Below are positions 31,420-39,773 of a stretch of 45,312 nucleotides of DNA, in pieces. The DNA comes from Hyphomonadaceae bacterium. Lineage in GTDB: Bacteria; Pseudomonadota; Alphaproteobacteria; Caulobacterales; Aquidulcibacteraceae. The position numbers and the translations under genes are program-made. The notes under the pieces were generated by a model that worked only from the letters and a program-made list of their open reading frames with translations, was not told the origin of the DNA and searched no databases. Numbering within the stretch: the first letter of the stretch is position 1; every line of letters starts with the position of its first letter. The stretch is from the NCBI GenBank assembly GCA_016791365.1, contig JAEUMT010000051.1:1-45312 (forward strand), given 5' to 3'.

Positions 31420-31958
31420 CTGATCACGCCTGCAGGATCGATGAGTCGCTGCCGTTCAAACCAGTGAACGTTGCGGTGCTGACGATTTCCGATACGCGCG
31501 ACGCCGAGAGCGATACCTCCGGCGCGCTGCTCGCCCAGCTTATCATCGCAGACGGCCATCGCGTCTGCGAGCGCGCGCTGGTGCGCGATGAGGTCACAAG
31601 TATCCGCGACCAGGTCAGCGCCTGGCTGCGCGCGGACAACATTGATGTCATCGTGACGACCGGCGGCACCGGCCTGACAGGCCGCGATGTCACGCCGGAA
31701 GCATTGCGCCCGCTATTCGAAAAGGAGATCGAGGGCTTTGCCGTCGTCTGGCATCTCCTGAGCTACCAGAGCGTCGGTCTTTCCACGCTGCAATCGCGCG
31801 CTTGCGCCGGCATCGCCCTCGGCAAGTTCATCTTCGCGCTGCCCGGCTCGAACGGCGCCTGCCGTGACGGGTGGCAGAAGATCATCCGTTGGCAACTCGA
31901 CAGCCGCCACACGCCCTGCAACCTCGTCGAGATCATGCCACGGCTAACGGAGCGATAG
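31416..31958 (+). CDS. moaB: Molybdopterin adenylyltransferase family protein
   Basis: A 180-residue MoaB/MogA-fold protein that adenylylates molybdopterin before Mo insertion by MoeA. Visible motifs: VAVLTISDTRDAESDTSG, VTTGGTGLTGRDVTPEAL, the conserved G-F-A-V-V-W-H-L-L-S-Y variant, and ALPGSNGACRDGW. The ATG overlaps the moaE stop. No separate mogA is in the operon. Confidence 0.93.
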   Translation: MTDHACRIDESLPFKPVNVAVLTISDTRDAESDTSGALLAQLIIADGHRVCERALVRDEVTSIRDQVSAWLRADNIDVIVTTGGTGLTGRDVTPEALRPLFEKEIEGFAVVWHLLSYQSVGLSTLQSRACAGIALGKFIFALPGSNGACRDGWQKIIRWQLDSRHTPCNLVEIMPRLTER

Positions 31959-32444
31959 ATGGACGACCGCCTGACGCATCTCGATGAAAGCGGCCGCGCG
32001 CGGATGGTCGACGTCGGCGGCAAGGAGGCCACGCGCCGCACGGCTATCGCAACCGGATGCATCCGCACGCACGCGGAGACACTGCGGCGGGCATTGAGTG
32101 GCGACCTGCCCAAAGGCGATGTGCGCGCCATCGCCGAGATCGCTGGCGTTATGGCCGGCAAGCGGACCTCGGAGCTGATTCCGCTTTGCCATCCGCTGGC
32201 GCTAAGCAGCTTGCAGGTCGAGGTAACGCCCGACCATGACCTTCCCGGCTTTCGTGTTCGGGCAAGCGCGCGTGTCACCGGACAGACCGGCGTCGAGATG
32301 GAGGCGCTGACAGCCGTCTCGGTCGCGTGTCTGACGCTCTATGACATGCTGAAAGCCGTCGATCGGAACATGACCATTGAAGGCGTCTGCCTTGAAGAAA
32401 AGCACGGCGGCGCGAGCGGTTCGTTCGTCCGGAGCGCGCCATGA
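31959..32444 (+). CDS. moaC: Cyclic pyranopterin monophosphate synthase
   Basis: A 161-residue protein acting after MoaA to give cPMP. Motifs: MVDVGGKEATRRTAIA, AGVMAGKRTSELIPLCHPL, the GVEMEALTAVSVACLTLYDM helix, and the late EEKHGGASG. Starts directly after the moaB stop. Full length. Confidence 0.96.
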   Translation: MDDRLTHLDESGRARMVDVGGKEATRRTAIATGCIRTHAETLRRALSGDLPKGDVRAIAEIAGVMAGKRTSELIPLCHPLALSSLQVEVTPDHDLPGFRVRASARVTGQTGVEMEALTAVSVACLTLYDMLKAVDRNMTIEGVCLEEKHGGASGSFVRSAP

Positions 32445-33628
32445 TCAGCGTCGCTGAAGCGCGCGCGTTGATGCTTGCCAGCGCTTCGCCATGTGCCGCC
32501 GAGAGCGTAGCGTTGCGCAAAGCGCTCGGGCGGACATTGCGCGAGGACGTCGCCGCATCCCGCGCCCAACCGCCTTTCCGCGCATCGGCCATGGACGGTT
32601 ACGCGCTCCGCGCTGCTGATACGCCGGGGCGCTTGCATCTGATCGGCGAGGCCGGCGCGGGGCGCGCTTTGGCGCGTCCGCTGCGCCCGGGCGAGTGCGC
32701 ACGAATCTTCACCGGCGCTCCAATTCCTGACGGCGCCGATTCAGTTTTGATCCAGGAGGATGCCACCCGCGACGGCGACTTTGTCACCGCGCCAAAACTC
32801 GAAGAAGGTCGACATGTCCGTGATGCGGGCGTCGATTTCGGTCAAGGCGCCATGCTGCTTCGCGCAGGCGCCTACCTTGACGCGCCCGCCATCGCGCTCG
32901 CCGCGGCGGCGGGGCGCGATGTTCTGGATGTTTCAAGAAAGCCTCGTGTTGCGATCTTGAGCGGCGGCGACGAACTCGTGCCTCCGGGCCACGCGCCCGC
33001 CGATGACCAGATCTTCGACTCAATGGGCGTCGGCATAGCCGCGCTTGCCGAACACTGGGGCGCCGAAGCCACGAGTTTCGGTCCTTTCGCCGACAGCGCG
33101 GAACAGATCGCCGGCGCACTCGCGAACGCCCTGGAGCAAAACGATCTAACGATCATTGTCGGCGGCGCTTCTGTCGGCGATCACGATCACGCCCGGCCGG
33201 CGGTGCGCAGGCTCGGCGGCGCGTTCTTGTTCGAGAAGGTGGCGCTGCGGCCAGGCAAGCCAACCTGGTTCGCGCGGATTGGCGGGCGCCTGGTGTTGGG
33301 GTTACCGGGCAATCCTGCATCCGGTTTCGTTTGCGCGCGCCTTTTCTTGCGGCCGCTGCTCGACCGGTTGTGCGGCCGCGATGCCGAAGCGTCGCTGCGT
33401 ACAAGAAAGGCGCGGACCCGCACTTGGCTGGAGGCCAACGGCCCGCGCGAAACCTATCTGCGCGCCGTCCTCGAAACCGATGCGTTAGGCCAAAGCTGGG
33501 CTGCGGCGCCGAAGCGTCAGGATTCCTCGCTTTTGTCGGTCTTCGCCGGGGCGCAAGCTCTGATCGTGCGCGCGCCCGACGCCCCGCAGATCGATGCCGG
33601 CGCGCTCGTCGACGTTCTCCTTCCGTAA
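32441..33628 (+). CDS. moeA: Molybdopterin molybdenumtransferase
   Basis: Inserts molybdenum into adenylylated molybdopterin. The 395-residue protein shows PFRASAMDGYALRA, the central GAPIPDGADSV, ILSGGDELV, GGASVGDHD, LGLPGNPASGF and the C-terminal LLSVFAGAQALI domain. The ATG overlaps the moaC stop. Last gene of the regulator-mobA-moaADEBC-moeA operon; 76 nt with an FNR-type box separate it from the next operon. Confidence 0.96.
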   Translation: MISVAEARALMLASASPCAAESVALRKALGRTLREDVAASRAQPPFRASAMDGYALRAADTPGRLHLIGEAGAGRALARPLRPGECARIFTGAPIPDGADSVLIQEDATRDGDFVTAPKLEEGRHVRDAGVDFGQGAMLLRAGAYLDAPAIALAAAAGRDVLDVSRKPRVAILSGGDELVPPGHAPADDQIFDSMGVGIAALAEHWGAEATSFGPFADSAEQIAGALANALEQNDLTIIVGGASVGDHDHARPAVRRLGGAFLFEKVALRPGKPTWFARIGGRLVLGLPGNPASGFVCARLFLRPLLDRLCGRDAEASLRTRKARTRTWLEANGPRETYLRAVLETDALGQSWAAAPKRQDSSLLSVFAGAQALIVRAPDAPQIDAGALVDVLLP

Positions 33629-33657
33629 ATCGCTGCGCGCATGGGCCGCATAGCGAT

Positions 33658-33671
33658 TTGATGAAGGTCAA
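33658..33671. promoter_or_regulatory. FNR/Dnr-type box upstream of the UbiH-family hydroxylase
   Basis: TTGATGAAGGTCAA, one mismatch to the consensus. Its centre is 40.5 nt before the ATG at 33705, and GATCAT (33694-33699) is in the -10 position. No clear Shine-Dalgarno precedes the ATG. Class II activation would therefore give an almost leaderless transcript. Confidence 0.6.
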
Positions 33672-33704
33672 TACCCCGAACGCGATCAGCGCCGATCATG
33701 CGCT

Positions 33705-34919
33705 ATGAACCCGCAACTCCCGCCACTCGCAGAACCTCAGGCGGCTAAAGGCGCCTTCGATCTTTTGATCGTCGGCGCCGGACCCGCCGGTTTGAGTCTC
33801 GCGGCGCGGCTTGCCAGCGCGCCACTCTCGATTGGCGTCATCGAATTGCAGGACAAAGCAACGCTCGCCGCCCCGCCCTATGATGGACGCGAGATCGCGC
33901 TGACACAGGCCTCGATCGCAAGGCTGACAACTTTGGGCGCCTGGCAGCTTTTAAGCCCGCACGAAACTCCGCCGCTGCTTCGCGCCGAAGTGCTCGACGG
34001 CGCATCGCCTTACGTGCTGGGCTTTGCAGACCGGCGGGCAGCCCCGCTTGGCGCGCTCGTTCCCAACGCCGCCATCCGGCGCACACTGTTCGAACGCGTG
34101 TCACAGCAAGACAATTGCTCGATCTTCGCGGGCGTGGAGGCCCAGCGCACGAGCATTCAAGACGATGGCGCGCGCGTCGAGCTTAGTGATGGCCGCGTAC
34201 TCACGGCAAAGCTGTTGGTCGCGGCTGACACTCGTTTCTCGCCACTGCGAAAGAGCCAGGGCATTGGCGCCCGCATGATCGATTTCGGCCGAACCATGCT
34301 CGTGACCCGCATCGCTCACGAGCGGGCGCATGGAAGCGTTGCGACCGAATGGTTTGATCACGGGCAGACCATCGCCATGCTGCCGCTCCAAGATCACAAC
34401 TCATCGTTCGTGTTGACGCTGGATGCGCGCCAGATGCGTGATATCCAGAGCATGGACGCCGTCGCGTTCGCGCGCGAAGTCGAGCGCCGCACGCAGCGAC
34501 GCTGGGGCGCCGTTAAGCTGGAGAGCGATCGTTTCTACTATCCTCTGGTCGCCGCATATGCCGAACGCTTCGTCGCGCCCCGGTTTGCGCTGCTTGGCGA
34601 CGCCGCCGTTGGAATGCATCCGGTGACGGCGCACGGCTTCAATTTCGGCCTCCGCGGCGCGTTCACGTTGGGCGGTGTCATTTTAGCCGCGCTGCAACGG
34701 CGCAGGGATATCGCCGACCCTCAAGGTTTGCGGCGTTATGAGCGCGACCACCGGCGCGCAACGTTGCCGCTCTTCGTCGCCACCAACGCGATCGCCAAAC
34801 TCTATAGCGACGAGCGTCCGGTCGCGCGTCTGGCGCGCGGCATGGCGTTGCGTCTCATGAATGCGACCCCCGGCGCACGGCGCGTGGTGGAAGCAAGTCT
34901 AAGCGGAACGGCGCCATGA
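33705..34919 (+). CDS. UbiH/UbiF/COQ6-family FAD hydroxylase (UbiM-like)
   Basis: A 404-residue flavoprotein monooxygenase. Visible motifs: the GxGxxG fold LLIVGAGPAGLSLAARL, a central D-G-R-E-I-A-L-T signature with R-x-I-A-L, and FALLGDAAVGMHPVTAHGFNFGLRGA typical of ubiquinone hydroxylases. The H-P-V-T-A-H-G-F-N variant points to the UbiM group, which hydroxylates ubiquinone precursors with O2. The exact ring position is not certain. First gene of a three-gene operon with a TPP enzyme and an FAD oxidase. An O2-using enzyme behind an FNR-type box is odd, but would fit micro-oxic growth. Confidence 0.75.
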   Translation: MNPQLPPLAEPQAAKGAFDLLIVGAGPAGLSLAARLASAPLSIGVIELQDKATLAAPPYDGREIALTQASIARLTTLGAWQLLSPHETPPLLRAEVLDGASPYVLGFADRRAAPLGALVPNAAIRRTLFERVSQQDNCSIFAGVEAQRTSIQDDGARVELSDGRVLTAKLLVAADTRFSPLRKSQGIGARMIDFGRTMLVTRIAHERAHGSVATEWFDHGQTIAMLPLQDHNSSFVLTLDARQMRDIQSMDAVAFAREVERRTQRRWGAVKLESDRFYYPLVAAYAERFVAPRFALLGDAAVGMHPVTAHGFNFGLRGAFTLGGVILAALQRRRDIADPQGLRRYERDHRRATLPLFVATNAIAKLYSDERPVARLARGMALRLMNATPGARRVVEASLSGTAP

Positions 34920-36451
34920 AAGCGGCTCAACGCCTTCTCGAACTGGCCGCGCGAGATGGCGTTCGCGCCTGTTTCGCCAATCCCGGCACGTCTGAAATGC
35001 ATCTGGTTGCGGCGCTCGATAGCGCGCCGGCCATTCGTCCGGTCCTTTGTCTGTTCGAAGGCGTCGCGACCGGCGCCGCGGACGGTTACGGCCGCATGGC
35101 GGGCGCGCCCGCGCTCACGCTCCTGCATCTCGGCCCCGGACTCGCCAACGGCATCGCCAATCTGCACAACGCTTATCGCGCCCGCACGCCGATCGTATCG
35201 CTCATCGGCGAACACGCCACGTTCCATCGCGCCAACAACCCGCCGCTCGCCAGCGACATCGCCTCTCTCGCGCGTCCGGTTTCCGCATGGCTGCGTACCG
35301 TTGAACAACCCGCCGATCTTGTGATCATGGCTCAAGAGGCGATTGAAGCGGCGCGCGCGTCAGGGCCCGCCGCCCTGATACTACCCGCGGATGTCGCATG
35401 GAGCGATGAAGAGCCCACGCCTCCGGCTCCACTTCGTCCGCCGGCGCAGAATCTCGACACGGCCTGTCTTGAGGACGCCGCGCGCGCTTTAGGTCCGCGC
35501 ACGCTGCTCCTGCTTGGCGGACGCTTTCTCTCGGCTGACGCTTGCGCCGCGGCTCAACGCATCGCCGCAAAGACCGGCACGCTCGCGCTGATCGAGACCT
35601 TCCCCGCGCGCGTTCGGCGCGAGGGCGCGGGAAGCGAACTCAAGCGCTTGCCCTATCTCAGCGAGATGGCCAGCGCCGCTCTTGCAAACATCGACACGAT
35701 CATTCTCGCGGGCGCGGCCTATCCGGTCGCCTTCTTCGCCCTGCCAGGCCGGCCGACACGGCTTGCGCCGGAGCATGCCCGCGTCGTGGAAATCGCCGCG
35801 CCCGAAGGTCAGATCGGGCAGGCGCTGGAGACCATCGCCGCTATCGCCAAAGCGGAGACAGCGGCGGCCCCACCTGGCGCGGCGCCGCTCAAGCCGGACG
35901 GCGGCGGCGTTATCGATGCGGTCGCGATCGCACAATGCCTTGCGGCAACACTTCCTCCGGAAGCGATCGTCTGCGATGAATCGAATACGGCAGGCCTCTT
36001 CTGTTTCGACGCGACAGCGCGCACCGCGCCCCACGATTGGCTCACGCTGACCGGCGGCGCCATCGGACAGGGCCTGCCGCTGGCGACCGGCGCCGCGATC
36101 GCATGTCCCGATCGGCGCGTGATCGCACTCGAAGCGGACGGCAGCGCGCTCTACACGATCCAGGCCTTGTGGACGCAGGCGCGGGAGAGCCTCAACGTCA
36201 CCAATGTCATCCTCAACAACGGCGCCTACGCAATTTTGCGACTCGAAATGATGCGCGCCGGCGTCAATCAACTGTCCGAGGCCGCCAACGCGCTCTTTGA
36301 CCTCAAGCGACCGGCCATCGACTATTGCGAGATTGCCCGCGGATTTGGCGTCCCATCCGAACGTGTGAGCACGCCGGCCGCATTCTGCCTGGCGCTGGAA
36401 CGCAGCTACGCTTCCCCTGGCCCCCGCTTGATCGAGGTGATGGTCCGTTGA
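34916..36451 (+). CDS. Thiamine-diphosphate-dependent enzyme, acetolactate synthase-like
   Basis: A 511-residue decarboxylase/ligase-family protein with three domains. The N-terminal Pyr domain has F-A-N-P-G-T-S-E and catalytic Glu E48 (LFEGVATGAADGYGRM). The central domain is short and Ala-rich. The C-terminal PP domain binds TDP with EADGSALYTIQALWTQA and an N-N-G-A-Y motif, plus the preceding LTGGAIGQGLPLATGAA. It resembles large-subunit acetolactate synthase-like and benzoylformate decarboxylase-like proteins. The substrate cannot be read from sequence. ATG overlaps the previous stop. Confidence 0.78.
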   Translation: MKAAQRLLELAARDGVRACFANPGTSEMHLVAALDSAPAIRPVLCLFEGVATGAADGYGRMAGAPALTLLHLGPGLANGIANLHNAYRARTPIVSLIGEHATFHRANNPPLASDIASLARPVSAWLRTVEQPADLVIMAQEAIEAARASGPAALILPADVAWSDEEPTPPAPLRPPAQNLDTACLEDAARALGPRTLLLLGGRFLSADACAAAQRIAAKTGTLALIETFPARVRREGAGSELKRLPYLSEMASAALANIDTIILAGAAYPVAFFALPGRPTRLAPEHARVVEIAAPEGQIGQALETIAAIAKAETAAAPPGAAPLKPDGGGVIDAVAIAQCLAATLPPEAIVCDESNTAGLFCFDATARTAPHDWLTLTGGAIGQGLPLATGAAIACPDRRVIALEADGSALYTIQALWTQARESLNVTNVILNNGAYAILRLEMMRAGVNQLSEAANALFDLKRPAIDYCEIARGFGVPSERVSTPAAFCLALERSYASPGPRLIEVMVR

Positions 36452-37839
36452 ACGAATTGCCCAATAGCTTGTGCGCGGAAGTCGAGACGCTGCTTGGCGG
36501 ACGTTTCAGCCGCGCCAACGCGGTGCGCGATCAACATGCCGGCGCCGGAATGCACTTTCCCGCGCTCCCGCCGCAAGCGGTCGCCACGGTGGAGAGTCTC
36601 GAGGAGATCGTTGCGGTCGTTCGCGCCTGCGCCGCGCACAACGTTGCTATCGTGCCATACGGCGCCGGCACCTCGCTCGAATGCCACGTCGGCGCACCCC
36701 GCGGCGGCGTATCCGTCGACATCTCCAGCATGAAGCGCGTGCTTCGCGTGAGCCCGGAAGATCAGGACTGCACGGTGGAAGCTGGCCTAACGCGCGTCGC
36801 GCTCAACGAGCACTTGCGTCATACCGGCCTCTTCTTCCCCGTCGATCCCGGCGCGGATGCAACGATCGGCGGCATGGCGTCGACCCGCGCCTCTGGCACG
36901 ACAACACTGCGCTATGGCGGCATGCGCGAGAACGTGTTGGCGTTGACGGTCGTGACCGCCGATGGCCGCGTGATCAGGACAGCGCGGCGCGCCCGCAAGT
37001 CCGCGGCAGGCTACGATCTGACGCATCTCTTCGTCGGGAGCGAAGGCACGCTCGGGATCATCGCCGACGTCACCCTCAAACTGCACCCCACGCCCGAAGC
37101 AGCGAGCGCCGCGGTTTGCGCGTTTGCATCATCGCACGGCGCCACATCGACAGTGATCGAGGCCGTGCAGGCCGGGCTGCCGCTCGCCCGCGCCGAATAC
37201 CTCGACGTCGAGGCGATGCGCGCCGTGAACCGCGCTTTCGCCGGAACCTACGTGGAGAGCGACACGCTCTTTCTCGAATTTCACGGCTCACCGGATGAAG
37301 TGACCAGTCATGCTGAGCGCGCGCGAGAGATCGCGCGCGGGAACGGTGGCGGCGACTTCCGCTTCGCGGTCGAAAGCGAAGCGCGCAGCGAGCTCTGGAA
37401 GGCGCGCCACAATGCAGGACTTGCGGCCATCGGCTTGCGGCCCGGAGCGCGCCCCTGGTCGACGGATGTCTGCGTGCCGATCAGCCAGCTCCCAATCTGC
37501 ATCGACGAGACCAAAGCCGATATCGCCACGCTCCCCTTCCCGGCGGTTGTGCTCGGCCACATCGGCGACGGCAATTTCCACGTTGTTCTGCTGCTCGATC
37601 CCGCCAGCGCGGAAGAAAGAGAGGCCGCCCAGCGCTTCAACGACAGCCTTGTCGCGCGCGCGATCGCCCTGGATGGCACATGTACCGGCGAACACGGTAT
37701 CGGCCTCGGCAAGCGCCAATCACTGCGCCAGGAACTCGGCGGCGCTGTCGACCTGATGATCGATATCAAGCAGGCGCTCGATCCGCGGGGGATCATGAAC
37801 CCCGAGAAAATCTTTCCGTCGCGCGCGGGTCACTACTAG
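36448..37839 (+). CDS. FAD-linked oxidase, D-lactate dehydrogenase/GlcD type
   Basis: A 463-residue FAD-binding (PCMH/VAO family) oxidoreductase: the FAD domain has V-P-Y-G-A-G-T-S-L-E, DPGADATIGGMASTRASGT and the AGYDLTHLFVGSEGTLGII stretch; the cap ends with HIGDGNFHVVLLLDP, GEHGIGLGKR and a D-P-x-G-I-M-N-P-x-K-I-F-P tail. Such enzymes oxidise D-lactate, glycolate or other 2-hydroxy acids and reduce quinone or cytochrome. The start is TTG at 36448, overlapping the previous stop (TTGA). It ends convergently on the tryptophanase gene, sharing CTAG (37836-37839). Confidence 0.85.
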   Translation: MNELPNSLCAEVETLLGGRFSRANAVRDQHAGAGMHFPALPPQAVATVESLEEIVAVVRACAAHNVAIVPYGAGTSLECHVGAPRGGVSVDISSMKRVLRVSPEDQDCTVEAGLTRVALNEHLRHTGLFFPVDPGADATIGGMASTRASGTTTLRYGGMRENVLALTVVTADGRVIRTARRARKSAAGYDLTHLFVGSEGTLGIIADVTLKLHPTPEAASAAVCAFASSHGATSTVIEAVQAGLPLARAEYLDVEAMRAVNRAFAGTYVESDTLFLEFHGSPDEVTSHAERAREIARGNGGGDFRFAVESEARSELWKARHNAGLAAIGLRPGARPWSTDVCVPISQLPICIDETKADIATLPFPAVVLGHIGDGNFHVVLLLDPASAEEREAAQRFNDSLVARAIALDGTCTGEHGIGLGKRQSLRQELGGAVDLMIDIKQALDPRGIMNPEKIFPSRAGHY

Positions 37840-39200
37840 AGCGGCGCAAACTCAGCTGTGAAATGGCGCAGCATTTGGGGTTGGCGCACAATCCGCATGC
37901 CTCTCAACGCCGCACGTTTTTCAAACACCGCCAGGATCGTCTCCACGACGTAGTCAGCGTGACTTTGCGTATAGACACGCCGCGGCATCGCAAGCCGCAC
38001 CAGTTCGGAGCGCGCGGGCTTCTCGGCCCCGTCGGGCTGAAGGCCGAACATAACACTACCGATCTCGCAGCCGCGCACACCGCCTTCCTCATAGAGCGCC
38101 GCTGCAAGCGCCTGGCCGGGATATTGAAGCGGCAAGATATGAGGAAGCATCGCCCCGGCATCCAGGAAGACCGCGTGACCGCCCGCCGGGCGAACAACAG
38201 GCACGCCTTCCTCAATCAGCCGTTCCAGCACGTACTCGTTCACCCGCACCCGATAGCGAAGATAGTCTTCATCCACGATCTCGCTCAGGCCTTGCGCAAT
38301 TGCATCGAGATCGCGTCCGGCCAAGCCGCCATAGGTAGGAAAACCTTCCGTGAGGATGAGCCGTGTGCGCGCCTTCTGCGCAAGTTCATCGTCATTGAGC
38401 GCCAGCCATCCGCCGATATTGGCGAATGCATCCTTCTTCGCCGACATCGTCATGCCGTCGGCGCACGCGAAGATATCGTTGACGATCTCCACGATCGTGC
38501 GACCGCTCTGACCGTGCTCGCGCTCCTTGATGAACCAGGCATTCTCGGCGAAGCGGCACCCGTCGATAATGAAGGGCTTGTCGAACTCGTGTGCGAAGGC
38601 AGCGACACGCCTGATGTTCGCGAGGCTTGCCGGCTGGCCGCCGCCGGCATTGTTCGTGATCGTCATCATCACGCATGGCACTTTCGCGCCGTCCTGCACA
38701 AGCAGCGCATGCAAGCGTTCAACGTCCATGTCGCCCTTGAACGGAGCGTCCGAACTCATGTTGTCCGCGTCCTGGCAGAGCAGATCCGCCGCCCTCGCGC
38801 CGGTCGCCTCGACATTGGCGCGCGTCGTGTCGAAGTGCGTATTGGAGGGGATGATCTTGCCCGCCCCGCCGAGCAGCGCGAACAGGATCGCTTCCGCCGC
38901 CCTGCCCTGATGGGTCGGAATGATATGCTTGAAGGGCATCAGGCGCTTCACGGCGGCTTCGAAGCGCGAGAACGAAGCCGAGCCCGCATAGGATTCATCG
39001 CCGCGCATGAGCGCGGCCCATTGTTCGGCGCTCATCGCGGCGACGCCGGAATCGGTGAGGAGGTCAACGATCACATCCTCGGCCCGGACACGAAAAAGAT
39101 TGCATCCGGCGTCGGCCAGTATTTTCCGCCGCTCCGGCGGCGACGTCATCCGGATCGGTTCGACGGACTTGATGCGAAAAGGCTCGATAATGGTGCGCAT
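37836..39200 (-). CDS. Tryptophanase / tyrosine phenol-lyase family PLP enzyme
   Basis: A 454-residue beta-eliminating lyase. Motifs: EPFRIKSVEPIRMTS at the N-terminus, DLLTDSGVAAMS, HIIPTHQGRAAE, NTHFDTTRAN, NNAGGGQPASLANI, DGCRFAENAWFI, and MSAKKDAFANIGG with the PLP lysine (K255/K256). It splits an aromatic amino acid to indole or phenol, pyruvate and ammonia; which substrate is used cannot be decided by eye. Pyruvate release could feed the neighbouring TPP enzyme (inference). The ATG at 39200 matches the family start; an FNR-type box is centred 42.5 nt upstream, suggesting a nearly leaderless mRNA. Confidence 0.9.
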   Translation of the reverse strand: MRTIIEPFRIKSVEPIRMTSPPERRKILADAGCNLFRVRAEDVIVDLLTDSGVAAMSAEQWAALMRGDESYAGSASFSRFEAAVKRLMPFKHIIPTHQGRAAEAILFALLGGAGKIIPSNTHFDTTRANVEATGARAADLLCQDADNMSSDAPFKGDMDVERLHALLVQDGAKVPCVMMTITNNAGGGQPASLANIRRVAAFAHEFDKPFIIDGCRFAENAWFIKEREHGQSGRTIVEIVNDIFACADGMTMSAKKDAFANIGGWLALNDDELAQKARTRLILTEGFPTYGGLAGRDLDAIAQGLSEIVDEDYLRYRVRVNEYVLERLIEEGVPVVRPAGGHAVFLDAGAMLPHILPLQYPGQALAAALYEEGGVRGCEIGSVMFGLQPDGAEKPARSELVRLAMPRRVYTQSHADYVVETILAVFEKRAALRGMRIVRQPQMLRHFTAEFAPL

Positions 39201-39235
39201 GCCGCAAGACCTAAGGCCACACGCACATGTCTCAT

Positions 39236-39249
39236 TTGACGCGCATCAA
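39236..39249. promoter_or_regulatory. FNR/Dnr box upstream of the tryptophanase-type gene
   Basis: TTGACGCGCATCAA, one mismatch to consensus. Centred 42.5 nt before the ATG at 39200 on the minus strand, the distance expected between a class II box and the transcription start. It lies between the tryptophanase gene and the end of the small hypothetical gene. Confidence 0.7.
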
Positions 39250-39259
39250 CCGTTGCGCC

Positions 39260-39478
39260 TCAGAGAAAGCGAAAGCCCTGCGTCGAGCAGGCGAGCTTCT
39301 GGCCCGAGAACAATTGCACGACGATAAGCGCTTGCCCGTCGCGCACCTCGTGTCCGGGCAGTCCCCTAACGAGCGGATGACGCTTCAATATCGTGTTCCA
39401 GATTGTCGGGAAGTCGCGCCCGGCGGTGCGCGCCTGTTCGCACTGACCCAGCAGATCGACGGCCGATGCATCATTCAC
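39260..39478 (-). CDS. Small hypothetical protein under an FNR-type box
   Basis: A 72-residue protein starting with GTG at 39478. The sequence is compact and protein-like: AVDLLGQCEQARTAGRDFPTI then W-N-T-I-L-K-R-H-P-L-V-R-G-L-P and a beta-rich G-Q-A-L-I-V-V-Q-L-F-S-G. No family is named. An FNR-type box is centred about 57 nt upstream. The opposite-strand frame 39227-39532 has less protein-like composition. It lies between two genes that also have such boxes. Confidence 0.6.
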   Translation of the reverse strand: MNDASAVDLLGQCEQARTAGRDFPTIWNTILKRHPLVRGLPGHEVRDGQALIVVQLFSGQKLACSTQGFRFL

Positions 39479-39528
39479 GTTGCGCGGACTCCCGCGCGCG
39501 ATCCTGACGCCAATAGCGACCTCAGGTC

Positions 39529-39542
39529 TTGAGCCTGATCAA
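39529..39542. promoter_or_regulatory. FNR/Dnr-type box, small hypothetical gene
   Basis: TTGAGCCTGATCAA, one mismatch to consensus, centred 57 nt before the GTG at 39478 on the minus strand. With class II spacing, the transcript would start near 39494. Confidence 0.55.
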
Positions 39543-39598
39543 AGGCGCCGGCAGCTTGAGGCGCGTCCTTCGAGCGCGGCAATCGACCGCGCTGGCGT

Positions 39599-39612
39599 TT
39601 GACCTTCGTCAA
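39599..39612. promoter_or_regulatory. FNR/NNR-type palindrome upstream of AhpD-like gene
   Basis: TTGACCTTCGTCAA, flanked by T and A so that TTTGAC-cttc-GTCAAA is a perfect palindrome. It has two symmetric mismatches to the FNR consensus, as often seen in FNR/NNR-type sites. It lies 162 nt before the ATG at 39774. Confidence 0.6.
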
Positions 39613-39773
39613 ACGCGCAGGCGCCGGAGCATGTTTGCCTTCCGGTGGCGCGCACCTCGCGCACCAATAGGCCAGCTGCCCGCACCGTGGAGGCGCGGAA
39701 CGCTCGGTCGGGCGCGCCGCTCCGTGTCAAAGCGGGGCGGCGGCTTCATCTGAGCCGGCACAAGCAAGGTCCA

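Noticed and set aside
39227-39532. Plus-strand frame between the tryptophanase gene and the AhpD-like gene
   Set aside because: Less protein-like than the minus-strand 72-aa frame at the same place, and no ribosome binding site was seen.
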